From Sepiola atlantica (taxonomy: Eukaryota > Mollusca > Cephalopoda > Sepiida > Sepiolidae), in assembly GCA_963556195.1 (NCBI GenBank), contig CAUVYP010000579.1, positions 310,001-374,000 on the forward strand: a DNA stretch of 64,000 bases, read 5' to 3'. This document shows positions 21,363 to 33,638 of this stretch, piece by piece (position 1 is the first letter of the stretch; every line of letters starts with the position of its first letter). The notes under the pieces were generated by a model that did not search any database, was not told where the DNA came from, and saw only the letters and a program-made list of their open reading frames with translations. Position numbers and translations under genes: made by a program.

Positions 21363-23408
21363 TTGTTGATGTTTTGCGTATGCAGTTTGTATCGACATAT
21401 CTCCGGGAGTACAAGAGCTGAACTTCTGAAACTTGGTACTTCAGTAGAAAATGTGTGTCCGCTAATGTCTGCAAAGTTTCGGAGCACAATTCTTATAAAT
21501 GTGGAAGTTATTAACAAAAGACCTATCAACTTTAAATCGCACTAAATTTTGTTGATGTTTTGCGTATTCAGTTTGTATCGACATATCTCCGGGAGTACAA
21601 GAGCTGAACTTCTGAAACTTCGTACATCAGTAGAAAATGTGTGTCCGCTATTGTCTGCAAAGTTTCGGAGCACAATTCTCATAAATGTGGAAGTTATAAA
21701 CAAAAGCGATATCAACTTAAAATCGCACTAAATTTTGTTGATGTTTTGCGTATTCAGTTTGTATCGACATATCTCCGGGAGTACAAGAGCTGAACTTCTG
21801 AAACTTGGTACTTCAGTAGAAAATGTGTGTCCGCTAATGTCTGCAAAGTTTCAGAGCACAATTTGTATAAATGTGGAAGTTATAAACACAAGCGATATCA
21901 ACTTAAAATCGCACTAAATTTTGTTGATGTTTTGCGTATTCAGTTTGTATCGACATATCTCCGGGAGTACAAGAGCTGAACTTCTGAAACTTGGTACTTC
22001 AGTAGAAAATGTGTGTCCGCTAATGTCTGCAAAGTTTCGGAGCACAATTCTTATAAATGTGGAAGTTATAAACAAAAGCGATATCAACTTAAAATCGCAC
22101 TAAATTTTGTTGATGTTTTGCGTATTCAGTTTGTATCGAACTATCTCCGGGAGTACAAGAGCTGAACTTCTGAAACTTGGTACTTCAGTAGAAAATGTGT
22201 GTCCGCTAATGTCTGCAAAGTTTCAGAGCACAATTTGTATAAATGTGGAAGTTATAAACACAAGCGATATCAACTTAAAATCGCACTAAATTTTGTTGAT
22301 GTTTTGCGTATTCAGTTTGTATCGACATATCTCCGGGTGTACAAGAGCTGAACTTCTGAAACTTGGTACTTCAGTAGAAAATGTGTGTCCGCTAATGTCT
22401 GCAAAGTTTCGGAGCACAATTCTTATAAATGTGGAAGTTATAAACAAAAGCGATATCAACTTAAAATCGCACTAAATTTTGTTGATGTTTTGCGTATTCA
22501 GTTTGTATCGACATATCTCCGGGAGTACAAGAGCTGAACTTCTGAAACTTGGTACTTCAGTAGAATATGTGTGTCTGCTAATGTCTGCAAAGTTTCGGAG
22601 CACAATTCTTATAAATGTGGAAGTTATTAACAAAAGACCTATCAACTTTAAATCGCACTAAATTTTGTTGATGTTTTGCGTATTCAGTTTGTATCGACAT
22701 ATCTCCGGGAGTACAAGAGCTGAACTTCTGAAACTTCGTACATCAGTAGAAAATGTGTGTCCGCTATTGTCTGCAAAGTTTCGGAGCACAATTCTCATAA
22801 ATGTGGAAGTTATAAACAAAAGCGATATCAACTTAAAATCGCACTAAATTTTGTTGATGTTTTGCGTATGCAGTTTGTATCGACATATCTCCGGGAGTAC
22901 AAGAGCTGAACTTCTGAAACTTGGTACTTCAGTAGAAAATGTGTGTCCGCTAATGTCTGCAAAGTTTCGGAGCACAATTCTTATAAATGTGGAAGTTATA
23001 AACAAAAGCGATATCAACTTAAAATCGCACTAAATTTTGTTGATGTTTTGCGTATTCAGTTTGTATCGACATATCTCCGGGAGTACAAGAGCTGAACTTC
23101 TGAAACTTGGTACTTCAGTAGAAAATGTGTGTCCGCTAATGTCTGCAAAGTTTCGGGGCACAATTCTTTTAAATGTGGAAGTTATAAACAAAAGCGATAT
23201 CAACTTAAAATCGCACTAAATTTTGTTGATGTTTTGCGTATTCAGTTTGTATCGACATATCTCCGGGAGTACAAGAGCTGAACTTCTGAAACTTCGTACA
23301 TCAGTAGAAAATGTGTGTCCGCTATTGTCTGCAAAGTTTCGGAGCACAATTCTCATAAATGTGGAAGTTATAAACAAAAGCGATATCAACTTAAAATCGC
23401 ACTAAATT
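21363..23408. repeat. 11-monomer higher-order repeat (left type), copy 2
   Basis: Same eleven subtypes with the private CGAACTATC (near 22138) and GAATATGTG (near 22563) marks. The next monomer (23409) is G20 C where a further copy would have G20 D, so the run stops at two copies. Confidence 0.93.
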
Positions 23409-23594
23409 TTGTTGATGTTTTGCGTATGCAGTTTGTATCGACATATCTCCGGGAGTACAAGAGCTGAACTTCTGAAACTTGGTACTTCAGTAGAAAATGT
23501 GTGTCCGCTAATGTCTGCAAAGTTTCGGAGCACAATTCTTATAAATGTGGAAGTTATAAACAAAAGCGATATCAACTTAAAATCGCACTAAATT

Positions 23595-24896
23595 TTGTTG
23601 ATGTTTTGCGTATTCAGTTTGTATCGACATATCTCCGGGAGTACAAGAGCTGAACTTCTGAAACTTGGTACTTCAGTAGAAAATGTGTGTCCGCTAATGT
23701 CTGCAAAGTTTCAGAGCACAATTTGTATAAATGTGGAAGTTATAAACACAAGCGATATCAACTTAAAATCGCACTAAATTTTGTTGATGTTTTGCGTATT
23801 CAGTTTGTATCGACATATCTCCGGGAGTACAAGAGCTGAACTTCTGAAACTTGGTACTTCAGTAGAAAATGTGTGTCCGCTAATGTCTGCAAAGTTTCGG
23901 AGCACAATTCTTATAAATGTGGAAGTTATAAACAAAAGCGATATCAACTTAAAATCGCACTAAATTTTGTTGATGTTTTGCGTATTCAGTTTGTATCGAC
24001 ATATCTCCGGGTGTACAAGAGCTGAACTTCTGAAACTTGGTACTTCAGTAGAAAATGTGTGTCCGCTAATGTCTGCAAAGTTTCAGAGCACAATTTGTAT
24101 AAATGTGGAAGTTATAAACACAAGCGATATCAACTTAAAATCGCACTAAATTTTGTTGATGTTTTGCGTATTCAGTTTGTATCGACATATCTCCGGGGGT
24201 ACAAGAGCTGAACTTCTGAAACTTGGTACTTCAGTAGAAAATGTGTGTCCGCTAATGTCTGCAAAGTTTCGGAGCACAATTCTTATAAATGTGGAAGTTA
24301 TAAACAAAAGCGATATCAACTTAAAATCGCACTAAATTTTGTTGATGTTTTGCGTATTCAGTTTGTATCGACATATCTCCGGGAGTACAAGAGCTGAACT
24401 TCTGAAACTTGGTACTTCAGTAGAAAATGTGTGTCCGCTAATGTCTGCAAAGTTTCAGAGCACAATTTGTATAAATGTGGAAGTTATAAACACAAGCGAT
24501 ATCAACTTAAAATCGCACTAAATTTTGTTGATGTTTTGCGTATTCAGTTTGTATCGACATATCTCCGGGTGTACAAGAGCTGAACTTCTGAAACTTGGTA
24601 CTTCAGTAGAAAATGTGTGTCCGCTAATGTCTGCAAAGTTTCGGAGCACAATTCTTATAAATGTGGAAGTTATAAACAAAAGCGATATTAACTTAAAATC
24701 GCACTAAATTTTGTTGATGTTTTGCGTATTCAGTTTGTATCGACATATCTCCGGGAGTACAAGAGCTGAACTTCTGAAACTTGGTACTTCAGTAGAAAAT
24801 GTGTGTCTGCTAATGTCTGCAAAGTTTCGGAGCACAATTCTTATAAATGTGGAAGTTATTAACAAAAGACCTATCAACTTAAAATCGCACTAAATT
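23595..24896. repeat. 7-monomer tandem duplication, copy 1
   Basis: Q, C, T46 Q, G46 C (CCGGGGGTAC), Q, T46 C, T98 D chimera. G46 occurs only at 24153 and 25455, 1302 bp apart. The last monomer has a D core with the C/Q tail, the junction expected of this duplication. Confidence 0.92.
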
Positions 24897-26198
24897 TTGT
24901 TGATGTTTTGCGTATTCAGTTTGTATCGACATATCTCCGGGAGTACAAGAGCTGAACTTCTGAAACTTGGTACTTCAGTAGAAAATGTGTGCCCGCTAAT
25001 GTCTGCAAAGTTTCAGAGCACAATTTGTATAAATGTGGAAGTTATAAACACAAGCGATATCAACTTAAAATCGCACTAAATTTTGTTGATGTTTTGCGTA
25101 TTCAGTTTGTATCGACATATCTCCGGGAGTACAAGAGCTGAACTTCTGAAACTTGGTACTTCAGTAGAAAATGTGTGTCCGCTAATGTCTGCAAAGTTTC
25201 GGAGCACAATTCTTATAAATGTGGAAGTTATAAACAAAAGCGATATCAACTTAAAATCGCACTAAATTTTGTTGATGTTTTGCGTATTCAGTTTGTATCG
25301 ACATATCTCCGGGTGTACAAGAGCTGAACTTCTGAAACTTGGTACTTCAGTAGAAAATGTGTGTCCGCTAATGTCTGCAAAGTTTCAGAGCACAATTTGT
25401 ATAAATGTGGAAGTTATAAACACAAGCGAGATCAACTTAAAATCGCACTAAATTTTGTTGATGTTTTGCGTATTCAGTTTGTATCGACATATCTCCGGGG
25501 GTACAAGAGCTGAACTTCTGAAACTTGGTACTTCAGTAGAAAATGTGTGTCCGCTAATGTCTGCAAAGTTTCGGAGCACAATTCTTATAAATGTGGAAGT
25601 TATAAACAAAAGCGATATCAACTTAAAATCGCACTAAATTTTGTTGATGTTTTGCGTATTCAGTTTGTATCGACATATCTCCGGGAGTACAAGAGCTGAA
25701 CTTCTGAAACTTGGTACTTCAGTAGAAAATGTGTGTCCGCTAATGTCTGCAAAGTTTCAGAGCACAATTTGTATAAATGTGGAAGTTATAAACACAAGCG
25801 ATATCAACTTAAAATCGCACTAAATTTTGTTGATGTTTTGCGTATTCAGTTTGTATCGACATATCTCCGGGTGTACAAGAGCTGAACTTCTGAAACTTGG
25901 TACTTCAGTAGAAAATGTGTGTCCGCTAATGTCTGCAAAGTTTCGGAGCACAATTCTTATAAATGTGGAAGTTATAAACAAAAGCGATATCAACTTAAAA
26001 TCGCACTAAATTTTGTTGATGTTTTGCGTATTCAGTTTGTATCGACATATCTCCGGGAGTACAAGAGCTGAACTTCTGAAACTTGGTACTTCAGTAGAAA
26101 ATGTGTGTCTGCTAATGTCTGCAAAGTTTCGGAGCACAATTCTTATAAATGTGGAAGTTATTAACAAAAGACCTATCAACTTTAAATCGCACTAAATT
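24897..26198. repeat. 7-monomer tandem duplication, copy 2
   Basis: Same seven subtypes including G46 C at 25455. Differences from copy 1 include GCGAGATC for GCGATATC near 25427 and a normal D tail at the end. A GCCCGC change occurs near 24992. Confidence 0.92.
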
Positions 26199-27500
26199 TT
26201 GTTGATGTTTTGCGTATTCAGTTTGTATCGACATATCTCCGGGAGTACAAGAGCTGAACTTCCGAAACTTCGTACATCAGTAGAAAATGTGTGTCCGCTA
26301 TTGTCTGCAAAGTTTCGGAGCACAATTCTCATAAATGTGGAAGTTATAAACAAAAGCGATATCAACTTAAAATCGCACTAAATTTTGTTGATGTTTTGCG
26401 TATTCAGTTTGTATCGACATATCTCCGGGAGTACAAGAGCTGAACTTCTGAAACTTGGTACTTCAGTAGAAAATGTGTGTCCGCTAATGTCTGCAAAGTT
26501 TCGGGGCACAATTCTTTTAAATGTGGAAGTTATTAACAAAAGACCTATCAACTTTAAATCGCACTAAATTTTGTTGATGTTTTGCGTATTCAGTTTGTAT
26601 CGACATATCTCCGGGAGTACAAGAGCTGAACTTCTGAAACTTCGTACATCAGTAGAAAATGTGTGTCCGCTATTGTCTGCAAAGTTTCGGAGCACAATTC
26701 CTATAAATGTGGAAGTTATAAACAAAAGCGATATCAACTTAAAATCGCACTAAATTTTGTTGATGTTTTGCGTATTCAGTTTGTATCGACATATCCCTGG
26801 GAGTACAAGAGCTGAACTTCTGAAACTTCGTACATCAGTAGAAAATGTGTGTCCGCTTATGTCTGCAAAGTTTCGGAGCACAATTCTTATAAATGTGGAA
26901 GTTATTAACAAAAGACCTATCAACTTTAAATCGCACTAAATTTTGTTGATGTTTTGCGTATTCAGTTTGTATCGACATATCTCCAGGAGTACAAGAGCTG
27001 AACTTCTGAAACTTGGTACTTCAGTAGAAAATGTGTGTCCGCTAATGTCTGCAAAGTTTCGGAGCACAATTCTTATAAATGTGGAAGTTATTAACAAAAG
27101 ACCTATCAACTTTAAATCGCACTAAATTTTGTTGATGTTTTGCGTATTCAGTTTGTATCGACATATCTCCGGGAGTACAAGAGCTGAACTTCTGAAACTT
27201 CGTACATCAGTAGAAAATGTGTGTCCGCTATTGTCTGCAAAGTTTCGGAGCACAATTCTCATAAATGTGGAAGTTATAAACAAAAGCGATATCAACTTAA
27301 AATCGCACTAAATTTTGTTGATGTTTTGCGTATTCAGTTTGTATCGACATATCTCCGGGAGTACAAGAGCTGAACTTCTGAAACTTGGTACTTCAGTAGA
27401 AAATGTGTGTCCGCTAATGTCTGCAAAGTTGCAGAGCACAATTTGTATAAATGTGGAAGTTATAAACACAAGCGATATCAACTTAAAATCGCACTAAATT
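26199..27500. repeat. Transition block with excess private substitutions, 7 monomers
   Basis: Order: A, G121 L, A, A/D chimera, D, A, Q. Nearly every monomer has a private change: TTCCGAAAC (26260), ATTCCTATAAATG (26698), CATATCCCTGG (26790), CTCCAGGAG (26982) and AAGTTGCAGAG (27427). It lies between the last T46 monomer and the first AAGTATAAAC-tagged monomer. Confidence 0.82.
26757..26942 (+). repeat. Chimeric monomer: A-type first half, D-type second half
   Basis: C73 and A78 of the A lineage are followed by A103, T132 and the D tail. The switch lies between sites 78 and 103. A private GTCCGCTTATG occurs near the switch. Confidence 0.78.
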
Positions 27501-29732
27501 TTGTTGATGTTTTGCGTATTCAGTTTGTATCGACATATCTCCGGGAGTACAAGAGCTGAACTTCTGAAACTTGGTACTTCAGTAGAAAATGTGTGTCCGC
27601 TAATGTCTGCAAAGTTTCGGAGCACAATTCTTATAAATGTGGAAAGTATAAACAAAAGCGATATCAACTTAAAATCGCACTAAATTTTGTTGATGTTTTG
27701 CGTATTCAGTTTGTATCGACATATCTCCGGGAGTACAAGAGCTGAACTTCTGAAACTTGGTACTTCAGTAGAAAATGTGTGTCCGCTAATGTCTGCAAAG
27801 TTTCGGAGCACTCTTCTTATAAATGTGGAAGTTATTAACAAAAGACCTATCAACTTTAAATCGCACTAAATTTTGTTGATGTTTTGCGTATTCAGTTTGT
27901 ATCGACATATCTCCGGGAGTACAAGAGCTGAACTTCTGAAACTTCGTACATCAGTAGAAAATGTGTGTCCGCTATTGTCTGCAAAGTTTCGGAGCACAAT
28001 TCTCATAAATGTGGAAGTTATAAACAAAAGCGATATCAACTTAAAATCGCACTAAATTTTGTTGATGTTTTGCGTATGCAGTTTGTATCGACATATCTCC
28101 GGGAGTACAAGAGCTGAACTTCTGAAACTTGGTACTTCAGTAGAAAATGTGTGTCCGCTAATGTCTGCAAAGTTTCGGAGCACAATTCTTATAAATGTGG
28201 AAGTTATAAACAAAAGCGATATCAACTTAAAATCGCACTAAATTTTGTTGATGTTTTGCGTATTCAGTTTGTATCGACATATCTCCGGGAGTACAAGAGC
28301 TGAACTTCTGAAACTTGGTACTTCAGTAGAGAATGTGTGTCCGCTAATGTCTGCAAAGTTTCGGAGCACAATTCTTTTAAATGTGGAAGTTATTAACAAA
28401 AGACCTATCAACTTTAAATCGCACTAAATTTTGTTGATGTTTTGCGTATTCAGTTTGTATCGACATATCTCCGGGAGTACAAGAGCTGAACTTCTGAAAC
28501 TTCGTACATCAGTAGAAAATGTGTGTCCGCTATTGTCTGCAAAGTTTCGGAGCACAATTCTCATAAATGTGGAAGTTATAAACAAAAGCGATATCAACTT
28601 AAAATCGCACTAAATTTTGTTGATGTTTTGCGTATTCAGTTTGTATCGACATATCTCCGGGAGTACAAGAGCTGAACTTCTGAAACTTGGTACTTCAGTA
28701 GAAAATGTGTGTCCGCTAATGTCTGCAAAGTTTCGGAGCACAATTCTTATAAATGTGGAAGTTATTAACAAAAGACCTATCAACTTTAAATCGCACTAAA
28801 TTTTGTTGATGTTTTGCGTATTCAGTTTGTATCGACATATCTCCGGGAGTACAAGAGCTGAACTTCTGAAACTTGGTACTTCAGTAGAAAATGTGTGTCC
28901 GCTAATGTCTGCAAAGTTTCGGAGCACAATTCTTATAAATGTGGAAGTTATTAACAAAAGACCTATCAACTTTAAATCGCACTAAATTTTGTTGATGTTT
29001 TGCGTATTCAGTTTGTATCGACATATCTCCGGGAGTACAAGAGCTGAACTTCTGAAACTTCGTACATCAGTAGAAAATGTGTGTCCGCTATTGTCTGCAA
29101 AGTTTCGGAGCACAATTCTCATAAATGTGGAAGTTATAAACAAAAGCGATATCAACTTAAAATCGCACTAAATTTTGTTGATGTTTTGCGTATTCAGTTT
29201 GTATCGACATATCTCCGGGAGTACAAGAGCTGAACTTCTGAAACTTGGTACTTCAGTAGAAAATGTGTGTCCGCTAATGTCTGCAAAGTTTCAGAGCACA
29301 ATTTGTATAAATGTGGAAGTTATAAACACAAGCGATATCAACTTAAAATCGCACTAAATTTTGTTGATGTTTTGCGTATTCAGTTTGTATCGACATATCT
29401 CCGGGAGTACAAGAGCTGAACTTCTGAAACTTGGTACTTCAGTAGAAAATGTGTGTCCGCTAATGTCTGCAAAGTTTCGGAGCACAATTCTTATAAATGT
29501 GGAAGTTATAAACACAAGCGATATCAACTTAAAATCGCACTAAATTTTGTTGATGTTTTGCGTATTCAGTTTGTATCGACATATCTCCGGGAGTACAAGA
29601 GCTGAACTTCTGAAACTTGGTACTTCAGTAGAAAATGTGTGTCCGCTAATGTCTGCAAAGTTTCAGAGCACAATTTGTATAAATGTGGAAGTTATAAACA
29701 CAAGCGATATCAACTTAAAATCGCACTAAATT
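27501..29732. repeat. 12-monomer unit headed by the AAGTATAAAC-tagged monomer
   Basis: Order: tagged C, D (GCACTCTTC), A, G20 C, L, A, D, D, A, Q, C with C155, Q. The tag reads GGAAAGTATAAAC where others read GGAAGTTATAAAC, an equal-length change at sites 144-147. Tagged monomers start at 27501, 29733, 31407, 33639, 41637, 47403 and 50379. Confidence 0.87.
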
Positions 29733-31406
29733 TTGTTGATGTTTTGCGTATTCAGTTTGTATCGACATATCTCCGGGAGTACAAGAGCTGAACTTCTGAA
29801 ACTTGGTACTTCAGTAGAAAATGTGTGTCCGCTAATGTCTGCAAAGTTTCGGAGCACAATTCTTATAAATGTGGAAAGTATAAACAAAAGCGATATCAAC
29901 TTAAAATCGCACTAAATTTTGTTGATGTTTTGCGTATTCAGTTTGTATCGACATATCTCCGGGAGTACAAGAGCTGAACTTCTGAAACTTCGTACATCAG
30001 TAGAAAATGTGTGTCCGCTATTGTCTGCAAAGTTTCGGAGCACAATTCTCATAAATGTGGAAGTTATAAACAAAAGCGATATCAACTTAAAATCGCACTA
30101 AATTTTGTTGATGTTTTGCGTATGCAGTTTGTATCGACATATCTCCGGGAGTACAAGAGCTGAACTTCTGAAACTTGGTACTTCAGTAGAAAATGTGTGT
30201 CCGCTAATGTCTGCAAAGTTTCGGAGCACAATTCTTATAAATGTGGAAGTTATAAACAAAAGCGATATCAACTTAAAATCGCACTAAATTTTGTTGATGT
30301 TTTGCGTATTCAGTTTGTATCGACATATCTCCGGGAGTACAAGAGCTGAACTTCTGAAACTTGGTACTTCAGAAGAAAATGTGTGTCCGCTAATGTCTGC
30401 AAAGTTTCGGAGCACAATTCTTTTAAATGTGGAAGTTATTAACAAAAGACCTATCAACTTTAAATCGCACTGAATTTTGTTGATGTTTTGCGTATTCAGT
30501 TTGTATCGACATATCTCCGGGAGTACAAGAGCTGAACTTCTGAAACTTCGTACATCAGTAGAAAATGTGTGTCCGCTATTGTCTGCAAAGTTTCGGAGCA
30601 CAATTCTCATAAATGTGGAAGTTATAAACAAAAGCGATATCAACTTAAAATCGCACTAAATTTTGTTGATGTTTTGCGTATTCAGTTTGTATCGACATAT
30701 CTCCGGGAGTACAAGAGCTGAACTTCTGAAACTTGGTACTTCAGTAGAAAATGTGTGTCCGCTAATGTCTGCAAAGTTTCGGAGCACAATTCTTATAAAT
30801 GTGGAAGTTATTAACAAAAGACCTATCAACTTTAAATCGCACTAAATTTTGTTGATGTTTTGCGTATTCAGTTTGTATCGACATATCTCCGGGAGTACAA
30901 GAGCTGAACTTCTGAAACTTGGTACTTCAGTAGAAAATGTGTGTCTGCTAATGTCTGCAAAGTTTCGGAGCACAATTCTTATAAATGTGGTAGTTATTAA
31001 CAAAAGACCTATCAACTTTAAATCGCACTAAATTTTGTTGATGTTTTGCGTATTCAGTTTGTATCGACATATCTCCGGGAGTACAAGAGCTGAACTTCTG
31101 AAACTTGGTATTTCAGTAGAAAATGTGTGTCCGCTAATGTCTGCAAAGTTTCGGAGCACAATTCTTATAAATGTGGAAGTTATAAACACAAGCGATATCA
31201 ACTTAAAATCGCACTAAATTTTGTTGATGTTTTGCGTATTCAGTTTGTATCGACATATCTCCGGGAGTACAAGAGCTGAACTTCTGAAACTTGGTACTTC
31301 AGTAGAAAATGTGTGTCCGCTAATGTCTGCAAAGTTTCAGAGCACAATTTGTATAAATGTGGAAGTTATAAACACAAGCGATATCAACTTAAAATCGCAC
31401 TAAATT
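29733..31406. repeat. 9-monomer version of the tagged higher-order repeat
   Basis: Order: tagged C, A, G20 C, L (CACTGAATTTT end), A, D, T98 D, C with C155, Q. Compared with the next unit it lacks three consecutive monomers (A, P, C22 type), a 558-bp difference. Private changes include TCAGAAGAAAATG near 30372 and GTGGTAGTT near 30989. Confidence 0.88.
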
Positions 31407-32894
31407 TTGTTGATGTTTTGCGTATTCAGTTTGTATCGACATATCTCCGGGAGTACAAGAGCTGAACTTCTGAAACTTGGTACTTCAGTAGAAAATGTGT
31501 GTCCGCTAATGTCTGCAAAGTTTCGGAGCACAATTCTTATAAATGTGGAAAGTATAAACAAAAGCGATATCAACTTAAAATCGCACTAAATTTTGTTGAT
31601 GTTTTGCGTATTCAGTTTGTATCGACATATCTCCGGGAGTACAAGAGCTGAACTTCTGAAACTTCGTACATCAGTAGAAAATGTGTGTCCGCTATTGTCT
31701 GCAAAGTTTCGGAGCACAATTCTCATAAATGTGGAAGTTATAAACAAAAGCGATATCAACTTAAAATCGCACTAAATTTTGTTGATGTTTTGCGTATGCA
31801 GTTTGTATCGACATATCTCCGGGAGTACAAGAGCTGAACTTCTGAAACTTGGTACTTCAGTAGAAAATGTGTGTCCGCTAATGTCTGCAAAGTTTCGGAG
31901 CACAATTCTTATAAATGTGGAAGTTATAAACAAAAGCGATATCAACTTAAAATCGCACTAAATTTTGTTGATGTTTTGCGTATTCAGTTTGTATCGACAT
32001 ATCTCCGGGAGTACAAGAGCTGAACTTCTGAAACTTGGTACTTCAGTAGAAAATGTGTGTCCGCTAATGTCTGCAAAGTTTCGGAGCACAATTCTTTTAA
32101 ATGTGGAAGTTATTAACAAAAGACCTATCAACTTTAAATCGCACTGTATTTTGTTGATGTTTTGCGTATTCAGTTTGTATCGACATATCTCCGGGAGTAC
32201 AAGAGCTGAACTTCTGAAACTTCGTACATCAGTAGAAAATGTGTGTCCGCTATTGTCTGCAAAGTTTCGGAGCACAATTCTCATAAATGTGGAAGTTATA
32301 AACAAAAGCGATATCAACTTAAAATCGCACTAAATTTTGTTGATGTTTTGCGTATTCAGTTTGTATCGACATATCTCCGGGAGTACAAGAGCTGAACTTC
32401 TGAAACTTGGTACTTCAGTAGAAAATGTGTGTCCGCTAATGTCTGCAAAGTTTCGGAGCACAATTCTTATAAATGTGGAAGTTATTAACAAAAGACCTAT
32501 CAACTTTAAATCGCACTAAATTTTGTTGATGTTTTGCGTATTCAGTTTGTATCGACATATCTCCGGGAGTACAAGAGCTGAACTTCTGAAACTTGGTACT
32601 TCAGTAGAAAATGTGTGTCTGCTAATGTCTGCAAAGTTTCGGAGCACATTTCTTATAAATGTGGAAGTTATTAACAAAAGACCTATCAACTTTAAATCGC
32701 ACTAAATTTTGTTGATGTTTTGCGTATTCAGTTTGTATCGACATATCTCCGGGAGTACAAGAGCTGAACTTCTGAAACTTCGTACATCAGTAGAAAATGT
32801 GTGTCCGCTATTGTCTGCAAAGTTTCGGAGCACAATTCTCATAAATGTGGAAGTTATAAACAAAAGCGATATCAACTTAAAATCGCACTAAATT

Positions 32895-33080
32895 TTGTTG
32901 ATGTTTTGCGTATTCAGTTTGTATCGACATATCTCCGGGAGTACAAGAGCTGAACTTCTGAAACTTGGTACTTCAGTAGAAAATGTGTGTCCGCTAATGT
33001 CTGCAAAGTTTCGGAGCACAATTCTTATAAATGTGGAAGTTATTAACACAAGCGATATACCTTTTAAATCGCACTAAATT
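32895..33080 (+). repeat. Representative P-type monomer
   Basis: The P tail has T150, C155 and ATACCTTTT at sites 163-171, so the monomer ends GCGATATACCTTTTAAATCG. I count 34 P-tailed monomers, 33 of them from here rightward. The tail removes the ATCAAC arm of the junction dyad but keeps GCGAT/ATCGC. Confidence 0.92.
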
Positions 33081-33266
33081 TTGTTGATGTTTTGCGTATT
33101 CCGTTTGTATCGACATATCTCCGGGAGTACAAGAGCTGAACTTCTGAAACTTGGTACTTCAGTAGAAAATGTGTGTCCGCTAATGTCTGCAAAGTTTCAG
33201 AGCACAATTCTTATAAATGTGGAAGTTATAAACAAAAGCGATATCAACTTAAAATCGCACTAAATT
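33081..33266 (+). repeat. Representative C22 monomer
   Basis: C22 changes TATTCAGTTTG to TATTCCGTTTG. Here it is combined with A119 and a baseline tail. Further versions carry ATTTATATA (38103, 40149, 46101, 49077, 54471, 59121, 60981, 63027) or GAATATGTG (40707, 46473, 49449). It nearly always follows a P monomer. Confidence 0.87.
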
Positions 33267-33638
33267 TTGTTGATGTTTTGCGTATTCAGTTTGTATCGAC
33301 ATATCTCCGGGAGTACAAGAGCTGAACTTCTGAAACTTGGTACTTCAGTAGAAAATGTGTGTCCGCTAATGTCTGCAAAGTTTCGGAGCACAATTCTTAT
33401 AAATGTGGAAGTTATAAACACAAGCGATATCAACTTAAAATCGCACTAAATTTTGTTGATGTTTTGCGTATTCAGTTTGTATCGACATATCTCCGGGAGT
33501 ACAAGAGCTGAACTTCTGAAACTTGGTACTTCAGTAGAAAATGTGTGTCCGCTAATGTCTGCAAAGTTTCAGAGCACAATTTGTATAAATGTGGAAGTTA
33601 TAAACACAAGCGATATCAACTTAAAATCGCACTAAATT

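Larger units (their letters stand above)
31407..33638. repeat. 12-monomer tagged higher-order repeat, copy 1
   Basis: Order: tagged C, A, G20 C, L (CACTGTATTTT end), A, D, T98 D (GCACATTTC), A, P, C22 type, C with C155, Q. The CACTGTATTTT and GCACATTTC marks recur at +2232 bp. Confidence 0.92.
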
